From: Holothuria scabra
Lineage: Eukaryota > Echinodermata > Holothuroidea > Aspidochirotida > Holothuriidae
NCBI GenBank assembly: GCA_037179385.1
Contig: CM074188.1
Location: forward strand, 21,779,318-21,843,317
DNA length: 64,000 nucleotides
Reading direction: 5' to 3'
Part shown: positions 33,632-45,300 of the stretch, one piece after another
How the letters are laid out: every line of letters starts with the position of its first letter
Position numbering within the stretch: position 1 is the first letter of the stretch
Program-made: the position numbers and the translations under genes
Notes under the pieces: generated by a model
The model's input: only the letters and a program-made list of their open reading frames with translations
Told to the model about the DNA's origin: nothing
Database searches by the model: none

Positions 33632-34689
33632 TAGTGTTTGCACGGGTACTAGAAAATAGGACCCTGGTACCTGATCGCCATACCCGTCGGTTACCTGGGT
33701 TACCCGGTGTTACGGTTACTAAAAGATAAGAACATTTTGTACTGAAGGTATGCTCCATAACTCCAAAAGACATGCATGATAATGTTTACTGCTGTATGGA
33801 GAGGTATAGAAATCACATTCCGAAGTTCAAAAACATTTGATTTGTCAGAAGGTTTTATTGTCTCGTTTTGTGTTAAATCAAAATGACAACTAAAAGAACC
33901 GTAACAGAAAACAGTCAAATAAGAAAATTGGTACTTCCCAAGGCCTATATCAAGGTTATTGAATTTTTTGGGACGCTTTTCTACTCGAAAAGCAAGCATA
34001 TTATGCGCACAGAACTTCTCTGGTTTTAAAACACTGATTTAAAAATATCAACCAATCAGAACCCTGTATAAAGTTATTGTAAACAAACGATGTCATGCTT
34101 GTGAACTTTGCTCACACTACTGTACAAAGTGGGTTGGAATTATCACTAATAGGGTATACATACGTTCTTACACAGCTAGCCTCGTGTTGACATCCAGGCA
34201 TGGTAACATATGCCTTGCGGCCTGCGCCAGTGACATTTTGGGGCAAAATAACTTAATTAATATGTAATGGCAGGGGAAGGGGTGATATGTCTGCTTGAAA
34301 CAGTACAATATGATTTTGAATCACAGTCAGATCAGGGAGTTGTGAGGATAGCATGCTTGCATGCAAGATTACAAGTGATACACATGTGATGTGTGAGTAG
34401 TAACTCACTACGTGAAGATAGGGCGATCCGGCCGCATGCTGATAAAAATTTTTAACTTTGGAAATGAAGTACAGACAACTTTTAAACTTACACATAATTC
34501 CTCTCTTCATTCTCAATCTCGGAGAATCTTTAAGAAATTGGCAAAATATTTTAGTACATTACCCCAGGGGCAATGACATAAATGGGGTGATCCTTCTCGC
34601 ATACAATTTTTTTTTAAGATACGGGTAGTAGATTTGAAACTGGGTAACACGATGGCGGGCGAGTACCCCGGTTACCCATGCAAACACTA
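33632..34689. mobile_element. 1-kb hAT-like element, 8-bp TSD
   Basis: The ends are TAGTGTTTGCACGGGTA on the left and TACCCATGCAAACACTA on the right. The 8-bp GTACGAAT is repeated exactly at 33624-33631 and 34690-34697. Subterminal GGTTACCCGG-type repeats are inverted. No transposase motif was recognised in its ORFs. Confidence 0.9.
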
Positions 34690-34869
34690 GTACGAATCCA
34701 GTTCTCCAATCATTGACAGTTTGGGGTGAACACCTAATCAGAGGAGAAGATTTTTTGCATTTGATGTAGGTTTTTTGTTTAAGACAACTCATTGTTTATT
34801 TTGTTTCATCAGTAAAAGATGAAGGAATATTCTCGAGAGATTTGAAGGAGTAAAATGTAGTATAACTTA

Positions 34870-34936
34870 AAGGTAACATAAGATAACATAACATAACATA
34901 ACATAACATAACATAACATAACATAACATAACATAA
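34870..34936 (-). repeat. (TTATG)n microsatellite
   Basis: About 12 units of ACATA on the plus strand, immediately 3' of the minus-strand LINE fragment. It is probably that LINE's own tail. Confidence 0.9.
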
Positions 34937-35275
34937 TAGGTTAAAGGGCAAAGGAGGGCTGTGAAGGCCCCATCCAAAAACCTCCCCAAAACAAAGCACA
35001 CCACCAACACCTAAAGAGCCCAGAAAGATTAGATTCTACGACAGTCATGGAAAAACTTGTCAATATTAACCTTAAACGGTGCACTGAAGTGGAGTTAACA
35101 ACCCACTCAGGCAGGCTATTCCACTCACCAGCAACCCTATGAGAGAAACTGAACTTCCTAATGTCAAGTCTAGCAAAAGACTTTGCAAGCTTTTTACAAT
35201 GGCCTCTAACCAGAGGATTACTTTGGACCTTTAAATAACTGCAAGCTAACAAAGGATTCCCTTCAGATAGAAATT
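34936..35275 (-). pseudogene. CR1/L2-like LINE, 3' end of reverse transcriptase
   Basis: The minus strand encodes VRGHCKKLAKSFARLDIRKF, then SFSHRVAGEWNSLPEWVVNS. This is the C-terminal signature of CR1/L2-type LINE reverse transcriptases (RGH-L-----R-D-RK-FFSQRVVNDWNSLP). The catalytic domain is absent, so this is a 5'-truncated insertion. A TTAA-flanked MITE sits at its upstream side. Confidence 0.8.
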
Positions 35276-35278
35276 TAA

Positions 35279-35532
35279 AGGTAAAGAGCAGTCCCCCCAA
35301 CCTTATTTTGAAGAAAAAGCTAAATAACAAAATTTCCATCTTATTTCTCTTAAAAGTATTTCTCATTACATTTTATGACTTTACCATTACATTTTCAAGG
35401 CAAACAAAGCAGTTATTTCTGGTAAATTTCACACTTGAAGAGGAAAAACATTGTCACATGACTCCCAACAGCCAATCATGAAACTGGACAGCCTACTACA
35501 CTTCTTCAATTTGGGATGACTGCTCCTGCGCT
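35279..35532. mobile_element. TTAA-flanked MITE, family B copy 1
   Basis: The 254-bp element starts AGGTAAAGAGCAGTC and ends GACTGCTCCTGCGCT, with TTAA at 35275-35278 and 35533-35536. It is closely similar to 55871-56123. Confidence 0.82.
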
Positions 35533-36878
35533 TTAAGGTGAGAAATCAGGAAAAGTTTTGTGCGAGGTACTGCGTAAGTGCATTGCCACCTGTCTTACCT
35601 TCTCCTTTTCATATAAACATACTATATATACTACATAACGCTAAGACAACCTGTGTACCCAACGATGGAAAGTGTCAACATGGACAAATTTGGTCAGAAA
35701 AGTGTGGTAATTTAATGCCAGAAACTTCTATTTAATCTTCCGAGCTGGAAGAGGTGTGACTTACCTTTCTATGTTTTTCATCTAGCCTACATAGTATACA
35801 ACATCGTAAAGGACGCCTTTGCTGTAAACTAGGCCTACAGTAAGTTCCATAAGACTTCACATGCTAGGCTAGGTAGCGTTTACATTACGCTTGGCCTAGG
35901 CTAGGTGAGTGTATGTGGCCCTAACGTAAGACCCAGCCTAGGCCTAGGCCTAGGCTACAGTAACCCTGGCTAACTTGGCGAAGCATAACATTAACAAAAC
36001 ATTTCGAAATCAAAAGATTTAAGTACGCTGTGCTACCCTAGAAAGCGACTAGCTGGTCTTGCCTGACTCAGTGAAAGCAATGTTTCCACTCCTGTGTGCA
36101 ACAAGGAAAGATTTTGGGTTTTCTCTTGTTTTATGATGAGGGATAGAGATGAGAAATAAGGACTCCGATCTTCAGCTTGTGGTAACCGTATCTAGCCTAA
36201 GTATAGCAACTGCACTTCTACACTTTGAACAATTAATTCCTGAAAAAACCTGAAATAAAATCAGTAAGGTCAAACGTTAGGTCGACAGTCAAAATGAAAA
36301 AAAAATACTTTAAAAAAAATAAAATTATGATTCTTACTTAAACTACAATGTTAAAATATCTAATCTAAATTTTATGTTAGTTAAAAATGTTCTACAAAGA
36401 TGTTGTACAATTTGATGAAAGTGGAAATTCTTGGTTAGAGCAAGTTGTGATAGGTTTACCAGTACCAAATCGGATGTAGGGCCTAGGCCTAGAACCAGAA
36501 GGTCGATAGTTTAGTCACTGGACACAGGAAAACACATTTTGATGAAATAACTGATATTGTCTCATCATGAATAATTTTAACATTTTTACAATACTTGAAA
36601 ATAATTAATATCAGTAAAAAAATTATTGGAAATCTAAATATGACAACAAACTACTAACTCACGGTTTGTTTTTATTGAGGGGGTGAAGGGGTGAAGGGGG
36701 AGTTTAATTGGTGGGGAGAAAATAAATTACTTCGATCATCCTCCAACAACTTATATTTAGGTGAGCAGCACGTAAAATGAAGTATCTAAAAGCGTTAAAA
36801 ATGGACCTATTCCTCCTAAAATTGCTACAAACTACAGTACTTACTGCGGTGTTGGGAATGAGTTAACTTGTACCTTAA

Positions 36879-37175
36879 AGGCTCTGTTCTCTCACTCCAA
36901 ACAGTACCAATTTTCTTAACCTTCTTACTGAAGTCCCTCCCACAATTTTTTGAAATTCAATCCCATCCAGACACAATCTCAGTTTATTGCTTCAGGGTGA
37001 GTATAGAGAAAACTCAATTTATATAATCAAAACACCCTCAGTACCATACATGCTGTGTAATATAAGCTTTGGCACTCTGCATTGTTTGAATTAGCTGTCA
37101 TTCAAAGAGCTGAGCCGATTGGGAATTTCGGTACCCGGGTGCCAAAACTGTAGTTTGGGGTGAGAGGTGTGGCCC
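36879..37175. mobile_element. TTAA-flanked MITE, family C copy 1
   Basis: It starts AGGCTCTGTTCTCTCACT and ends GGTGAGAGGTGTGGCCC, with TTAA at 36875-36878 and 37176-37179. Inner CCTCCCACAATTTTTTGAAA-type blocks are shared with 49138-49405 and 58840-59202. Confidence 0.78.
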
Positions 37176-37179
37176 TTAA

Positions 37180-39330
37180 AGTGTAAAACCCACTCTACAA
37201 AATGATGTGCTGTCGAAATTTTGTGGAGAGAGGAGTTTTAGCCGGTTCTTTTTATTTTTTTCTAGCAACATTGAAATGTTGCAGGATTTGCCGAGGCGCC
37301 GTTTTTTAATTGTGGATGTAAGTCATATATATTTCATCTTTTTTTTGTCAAAAATCCACCTTCTTACATCTGGGTAGCAGACGACTAATAAAAATATTGC
37401 TACTCAAAAAATATCGTTTGACAAATGAAGTTCCTTAAAAGTGATTTTGCACGTTGTTTTACAACTGTGTGACTCATTCACCAGAATCGATCATTTTTCA
37501 AATGTACCTAATAGAAAATGAGCTGAAATGTAGACTGCAATATCCAGGGCGATTTGAAGAATATCAGTGCCATTTGTCGACAATAGGCTATAACTCCACT
37601 GTGTTTTGATGCCCCCTTAGGGCATCGCCAAGGATGGGGAACACGTACTAATCATTCCAGGTTTTCTATTGAGCTCAAAATTTCAATAGTTATGAAATAT
37701 AAACCGGAGTCCACAATTTGATTTTTAACCAGAGGGCCGAGTTGTCCAGGTTTGAGAACTTTCACAAGAAACTAGAAGCCGGGGAAGGAGCGTGATTTTA
37801 ATTTTATAAGTGTTGCAACAATTCTTTCTTTATCATTAATTCTTTTGCCTTTATTACTGCCATAAATTTCAAAGTCATTTGCAAAGACCAAATCCAAGTA
37901 CTTCAACCAATGAGGGACTGATGGCTGTTTCATGGTTTAATTACTGCAAATTGCTTCGACTTCTTTCGAAAGACTTTTCCGAACACTTAAGATATATCCA
38001 ACTCGCAGTTATACCATCATTGAGTTACACGTCAATTTTTTAAGTTAAATGTCCTCTAAAACACTGGTCGAAGTTCCAAAACGTCTCAGTCCCGGCGCAA
38101 AATTGTTGACAGGTTTTCCATTCATACCCGGGCCGATTCGATTTACCATAACCATGTCCCTAGAAAAGTTTTGTTAGTGGAGCTCAACTGAGCTTTTCTG
38201 CCCTTATCCATGCCTTTTTTGCTCACTTTCAAAGACTGATATATGCTCGAAAGTTTTCAATTCATATATATTTCTCAAAATTGCTTTAATTGACCTATAC
38301 ATTTTAGCATCAGAGACACTTCAGGCAGTCAACTTTCTTATTATATTGAGAAAAATCCCCCTCCTATTTAGTAACATATTGCAAAAACTGCCATAATGTT
38401 CCATCTTGATGATATTTTGGTAGGATACTGGCGTATTCATTGATATGGCAATGAATACACCGGAGAAGACTTGGTCAAGTTTAAAAGAGCCGCGCTGTTT
38501 CTGTTCAAGAAATCAGACAACCATGCAACGAGAACAATTGGAACCTGTGTGCTTAAGCCTACCCCTAAGAGATTAAATCTATAGTAACAACAGAAAAAAA
38601 GCTTTTTGGCAGACGAGAAGTTATGAATACTCAAAGCTTTCTGCAACATAAGCTCAATATCTTTATATTTTTGTTTAAAAAGTGAAAAAATGTCCGCGCG
38701 CTTTGCCCACCGCAGTACGTCCCTGATACACTGAGTGGAGGGTTTACTTGAAAGAAAGAAAAACTTAGGAGAACTTAATAACTACTTACAAGCCCGAAAC
38801 ATGCCATTTCCGCCTGACTGAGGGATCGCGATTTTCCCAAATTTTCTGTACCCTCCGAGCCAACAGAAGATCTTTCGAGCAAGACTTCATATTCCAGGCA
38901 GGGAACCATTGTCCTACAATACTCAGATGCTCTCAAACACACCTATAATCAGATACCTTTCAACTCTGTCAGTTGAGTAGTCTGTATAGATGGATTCTTT
39001 AGTTATGGAAGTGTCAAAATGATATCAATGTCCAATATTGCAGAGCAGTGACATAGCTACAGGAGGTAAGGGCGATTTCCACCTGGCTCGAAAAAGTAAA
39101 AATATCGGAAATTTGCCATTTGAGAAACTAGTCAAATACAGCTCGGTTTTCCCAACTTTTCCTTCAAAAATTCTAAATTCTTCCTTATAAAAGCTCCATA
39201 TTTGTTATAATTAGTATAAGAAATGCAATTTTTTTGCGCGCTTCGCGCGCCCTGAATTACAACCCTTAATGCAAGAAGTGGTCGCTATAAACCAGTCAGC
39301 GGTAAACTTTCGAGCAGCTACATTGCCGAT
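37180..39330. other. Non-coding, dispersed-repeat remnants
   Basis: No gene. It contains GCGCGCTTCGCGCGCC-type palindromic strings (about 38693 and 39235), which mark a repeat family spread over 38-47 kb. Confidence 0.45.
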
Positions 39331-39339
39331 CACCTGAAG

Positions 39340-39880
39340 TTTTCTGCAACATAGGGTTTTCTATTCGTCTAAAAAGGCAGCAAAGTTTCGGGAGCTTTAT
39401 GAATGTCGCCGAGAAGCCTCAATCCGTACTCCTGTGATTGCATTATGCAGCAACAACGATCTTCAGTCGACATGTTATCTCAGAGATAAGCAAATATGAA
39501 ACGCAGATTCTTCGACAGTCCTTCAAATATTCAAATTTCCTTGCAGAAAAACATGAATCTATACTATTTTCTGCAATACAAGTTCCATATTTACAAATGT
39601 GTAAAATGACCTAAATTTCAACACGCTCCACGCTCCGCAATTCACGTACATAATGCAGTAGTGTCCACACTTAAGAAAAAATGGAGTTGTTTTGATTAAA
39701 AAAAAATGTTCTTGATGGTAGAAAAAGCGAAAAAATTAGCATAAAAATGTACCTTTTGGTAATTGGGGTAGGGTGAGGTGCATGTTCCAAAACATGTTCC
39801 GCCACCCCTCCCCCCCCCCCCCCCACACACACACAATATCATATTTCTTCCTATATACGCTCCTACGCCACTACGCCACT
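39340..39880 (+). repeat. Dispersed repeat with poly-C tract, forward copy
   Basis: Shared blocks with 54985-55460 in opposite orientation include GGCAGCAAAGTTTCGGGAGC, GATCTTCAGTCGACATG and GGGGTAGGGTGAGGTGCATG, then a homopolymer C run near 39810-39824. No ORF was recognised. Confidence 0.75.
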
Positions 39881-39959
39881 GCAGCTAAAGACTTAAGAGA
39901 AAGAAAAGAAAAAAATATAAAATTGAAAAGTTTGCGGTTCATTATATTGACTTTGTATG

Positions 39960-40740
39960 TGTAAAGCACACTTGGCTAAATGGTTTCATATTTGAAGCAA
40001 TTTTTGCCTATAAATGTACGGCAGATAAGTACTGGCTGCGACGGACCTTGTAATGATGCACTTATTAATTTTTAATTGTTCTTTATAAGACCACGGAATG
40101 TCAGCTAAAGTCTTAAGAGGTAGAAAAAAAAGTACCAGATGAAAATTAAATTTTTTGGTTCATTATATCAATTTTTTATGTGTAAAATACAGCAAAATGG
40201 CTCCGTATTTGAAGACATTTTGGTACACAAATGTATGGCAGCTGAGTGCTAGCTAATACAGACCTTGCAGTGATTGCATAGTAAGATTTCCGATGAAATT
40301 TAAAACTTTGTGGTTCATCATATCAATTTTGTACGTGTAATACAGTATTTGCAAAGTGGCTTCATATGTGAAGACAATTTTGTACACAAATGTATGGCAG
40401 CTTAGTGCTAGCTAGCATACTTCTCGTAATGATGTTCGTATTAATTTTTAATTGTTTATTTAGAAGACGGAACGACACCTAAACACTTAAGAGGAAGCAT
40501 AATAAAGTTCCGATGAAATTTAAAACTATTTGGTTCATCACATCAATGTTATATGTGTAAAATATTGTTTGCAAAATGGATTCATATTTGAAGACAATTT
40601 TGTACACAAATGTATGGCAGCTTAGTGCTAGCTAGCACACTTCTCGTAATGATAGTCGTATTAATTTTTAATCTTTATTAGACGACGGGACGACACCTAA
40701 AGACTTAAGAGGTAGAATAATAAATGTCTGATTTTTTCAA
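39960..40740. repeat. Long-period (~200-240 bp) tandem repeat
   Basis: Blocks such as ACAAATGTATGGCAGCTTAG, GCTAGCTAGCACACTTCTCG, CGTATTAATTTTTAAT and ACTTAAGAGG recur three to four times in the same order, with moderate divergence. Confidence 0.75.
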
Positions 40741-41329
40741 AATTTTCTGTTCGCTCCGAGCCAACCAATGGTGGCCCTCCTCTTGGATAGTCTTTTTCGC
40801 AAAAACACATTTTTCGGGTCAAAGTATTTTTCAATTAATTCCTAATCACATTGCAGTTTGCGAACTTATTTTGAAGTGAGCATTTATTGAAAACGACAAA
40901 AACGACAAGGACTGCTTAGACTTCGTATATGAAATTCTATTTCCCGCCAACTGAGTGCCCGATTTTTCGGAATTTTCTGCACGCTCCGCGCCACTGATAG
41001 TGGCGCCCGCTTTGATAGTCTTTATGGTAGAATTACTTTTTTCGGGCAAGAAAACCACCCAAAAATTTGCACTTTAAAAATCTTTGCTGCCATTCAAAGA
41101 TCTGTGACAACTAAGAATTTTTGTAGACTTAGGGCCTACTGCAAAAATTGTGGTTTTGGAAGGGAGAATTAGCCCTTTCAGCCTCCAACATTTGTCTAAA
41201 ACTCATCACATCCACCCAGTACTATTGGGTTTATTGCAGTGATTCAGTAATAGCCTGCAATACCAAATGTGCAATTCGCACAACTGGCACAATTAGCCTA
41301 CAGTGCAGTGCTGTGAAATACGAGCTATA

Positions 41330-41380
41330 CAGGGGCGTAGCCAGGTTTTTCTCTTGGGAGAGGGGGGGGGGGGGACAAAC
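41330..41380 (+). repeat. GGGGCGTAGCCAGG repeat end with poly-G
   Basis: AGGGGCGTAGCCAGGTTTTT followed by a run of 14 G. This resembles the end of a transposon family common in marine invertebrate genomes. The other end was not found. Confidence 0.4.
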
Positions 41381-41764
41381 CGACTCGTCGAACCTATTAT
41401 TGATTGCCGTTCTGGGCCGGGAACGCCTCCCCTTCTGGAAGTTTTTGCTGCTTCAAGGCCTTCGATGAAAAATGGTGTTATATTTTGCTTCTTTTTATAC
41501 TAGATCGATGTGTTGAAAATGTCCTAATTCCATGCGATCATATTTTGAAGACTGTACAAATTTTTGAAAGAAGGTACCGAGAGCACTAAAGACCTTGGTC
41601 GTACAGTCACCTCCCGAAGCTCATTTTTCAATGGCCTGTTCAGTCCATTGTCCACTACACATAACATTGAAATAATAACAAATATTGAAATATGAATCCA
41701 TAGGCATACAGGTGCATTTCATTTTGGAGCAGGCTGCTTTTTGTCTGAAAAATGTAATCCTGCC

Positions 41765-42260
41765 GGAAAGACTACCTAAACGGAGCGTCACCATAAGTTG
41801 GCGCGGAGGGTAAATAAAACTTTGCAAATTCGTACCTCTTAGAGAGTCGAAAATGACACTTCCCACGTTTATAACATGGATCTAAGCAGTCCCTATTGTG
41901 AGTTTTCCATTGCAGATAAACGTTCACTTCAAACAAAAATTCAGCCAATAAGACTGAGCGAAGCGCCATCATATGGTTGACACGAAGCGTAAAGAAAACT
42001 TCAAAAATCGAACCCTCAGACAGTCGATAAAGGTATTTTCTAAGCTTATAGGTTCCTTGGATCTAAGCAGTTGCTATTTTGAGCTTTCGTTTGCGAAAAA
42101 TGTTCGTTAAAAACTAAAATTCTGCTATGTAGACTACCTAAGCGGAGCGCCACCATTAGTTGGCGCGGAGCTTACAGAAAATTTTGAAAAATTGGAATAT
42201 TCAGAGAGCCGAAAATGACATTTTCCAGGCAAAGAAGGAGGATCTAAGCAGCCGCTATTT
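41765..42260. repeat. Imperfect tandem repeat, ~175 bp period
   Basis: Three units share AGACTACCTAAGCGGAGCG, CACCAT...GTTGGCGCGGAG, GAGAGTCGAAAATGACA and GGATCTAAGCAG. A single related unit lies at 46255-46400, and degraded reverse-orientation blocks at 40745-41050. Confidence 0.7.
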
Positions 42261-42399
42261 GGGCCAGAAAATAACCAGATTAAATGTACCACTGCAATTG
42301 GACGAAATGGTTGTATATTTTCAGGGGAAAATTATAAAACAATTAAAGACATGCTAATGTATTTTACTCTATTGCGACTATTGGCTAAATTCAATATTC

Positions 42400-45300
42400 A
42401 TTAACTTGATGATATTGTGTTACTGCCAAAACTTTCGACTATAAATGGTTTTACTTCTATAACTAGCACCATTGGAAAATAGCGTAGGTTACAAGGTCGG
42501 CTAAAATGATTTTAATCATGGGAAGACATTCTCACACTGCAACATTATTGGTGTAGGATTAAAAGACAAATTATCATTGTCCAAATTTAGCTCTAGGGGC
42601 AGAATAGATGACAAACCATAGGCACTGCACCTGAAAACCCTCCAATCCGTCCGTTAAATTAATTTGGCAATTGAAAACTTCCCGGCAGTTTTTCAACCTT
42701 CGCCGGAATGTTTTACCATTTCGGGCAATATTTGTTCAAAACTAGACCTACCATATGATGAGGGGATGAGGAAAATCTTTTTTTCACATGCTACTAGAAT
42801 GTGTCGCAGCTCTTTGCTATTATTTTATCATTTTTATTTTCCATGACAATTTTACTTTGAACACAGGTTTGGAGGCAAAGATTTGAAAGTTTTAAAATTA
42901 TCGGCCATTTCAGGCATCGTGTCACACAAGATTTAAAAACAGGCTGAAGAATGATTGCTTCTTTCAAGCTACAGCCTTCGCAAATGTGTCGCGGTTTTTT
43001 GTTTTTATCTCTTTGATTTTCGTAAATGTGTTACCCTGACTATGATACTTTCTATTTTCAGGCAAACGCTTGAAAGAATTTTGATATACTCGACCATTTC
43101 GTACATTGTGTTGTAAAAGACTGTGAAGTGAAACTCAAGAATAATAGCTTTTAGCGCTGCCTGAAAGTATAGCAAATTTTTCATCTTGTTGACGTTCTTC
43201 TAAGACGTTTTTTCTCTTTTCTCGCATATCGTTTTACAAGTTTGGGCACCAATAAGAATTTTTTGAAAAACATGCCATGTTTTGAGATTTAGGTATCTGT
43301 CCAATTTTTTTCCCAAATCCTGCCCGAATTTTAGATTTTGGGAATTTTAGATTAATTAGTGGCGCCTCGTACGTCACTGTGTGGTCTATAACATTAGCGT
43401 TGGCAAACATTTCTAATGAATAACAGCACAGTACATGAAAATGGCAAGATGGTACGTCAGAACTTAAAATTTCATTTCTAATTCCATAAATTTCATATGC
43501 CTTTCTGCATACATGGATTTTGCCGACCGCTTCGAAATTTCCTGTTTATGTTAATTTTAATCAAAAACAAAAGAATGACGGTGGCTTTGAGAATGGACTG
43601 CATGGCATCGATGTGGAAAACAAATAAGCCTTATTTATTAATTTAATACTATTTTGGAAGGTTCTCGGGGAGGGGGAGGGGGAGGGGGTGGACTCTAATC
43701 TTTGATCGCCGAGCAATTTCAGATTTTCCTGTAGGAATTGCAGATCTTTTCAGTGATCAATTCATTGCAAGAAACCCAGAATCCAAAATTTTCTGCAATT
43801 CAAGGTCCATATTTTCAAATAGTTGTTTAAAAGGTGCAAAACTTTTCCGGGCAGCAAATTTCGTCCCTAGTACAGTGGTGTTTACACTTTAAAAAAATAT
43901 CGGAAAAATTGGGTGCTTGAACCCCCCCTGTCGAAAAATGTCTAGCAGTGACACTGCTTCAAAATTCATGTATAGGACCATAGAAGACCACACTGTGTGA
44001 GTGCCAAAAAATGTTCTTTTGTACAAGCTTGATTTTCAGACGAAAGGGAATAATTAAATCTTCCAGATGTAGCTTTCATTTTTGGAGTATAAGGTACCCT
44101 ATAATGCCGACAGACCACCCGGCATTTGAGCGTTTGGTCTCTTTGAAGTAATTATATGATTTCAATTACTGACGACGATTGCAAAGCGATTAAACAGCGA
44201 TCTTCAATTTCTTGACAAATCCTGTTTCTACATGTTCTGGTTCGATGTACGGATGCCAGGAAGTATGAATCATTAAGATTGTAATTGCACATGGCTCCAA
44301 AGGGTGAAATAACGAACCCTTGCACAAAGTAGGTCCATCCTTGTTTCATCGAAACCCGGTGAAAACTCGAAAATTAATTATGATGTTGTGTCTGGCAGTA
44401 TGTGGGATGTGGGAGAAAATGGACTAAATACTGAATGCATTTGAAAGGAGTGGGAATGAGAAAACGATTTCATTCGGGTTGGATGAAACCTTGAAAGGAT
44501 GAAATCTTGAGGCAGTTGTCCCCAGCATTCGGACCCCCTGGGGACCTCTCCCAGTTTTTCCTTGGCGACCGCATCCTTAATTTGTTTCATTATTTCCTGG
44601 TTGCTCCTCAGCCACCATCAAGAAAAATAAAGAACCAACACTAACGTATTGTGGTGAGTATTTTCAAGGGAACGGTCAAATTTTACTTCTAACTAGTTCA
44701 ATATGTAAATATATCCACCACATTTATTACATGGCTTTGTTTTTGAATTGTCTATGAGGCTCACCAGGTACCGCATGTGGTTAGTTTATTGGTGCGGCAA
44801 TGGGGTACTGTGTACCTTCAACGAGAGGACAGAATTGATTCGCCTATAGCTATAGAGGGCGTACTGAAAAAGGCAAATATGGTATCTTGTACTATAAGTA
44901 GGGGATTTTGTAGAGGTAGTTGTCATTTTCCCGGGGAACACTCCCGAGAGACTTGGCCAAAGGGAGCCAAGGATTTAAGGTTATAGGCATCTACCTACTA
45001 TAAAGCGTCCTTCCAGATGATTTCCCCTACTTTGACTGCATCCATAGACCCGCCATCGAACTCGAGAGAAGCAAGCAGAAATTTTACTACAGAATCGGCA
45101 GTCTGAAGTGGCATTAGGAAAAGGAACTTAGTGTCATGACCACTTGTTTTACCCCATGGCATAATGCTGCCCCCCTCAACTTATAAAGCATACACGAACA
45201 CACACGCACCCACACACAAACACAGGACCCTAAAAAGCTAACCAATCAGCTAAAAATGTGAAGACTAAAGTATACTGTCCCATTCCCCCCCCCCCCTCAT

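Noticed and set aside
44152..44590. Two minus-strand frames of 65 and 70 residues.
   Set aside because: No domain or convincing splice sites; left as unassigned sequence.
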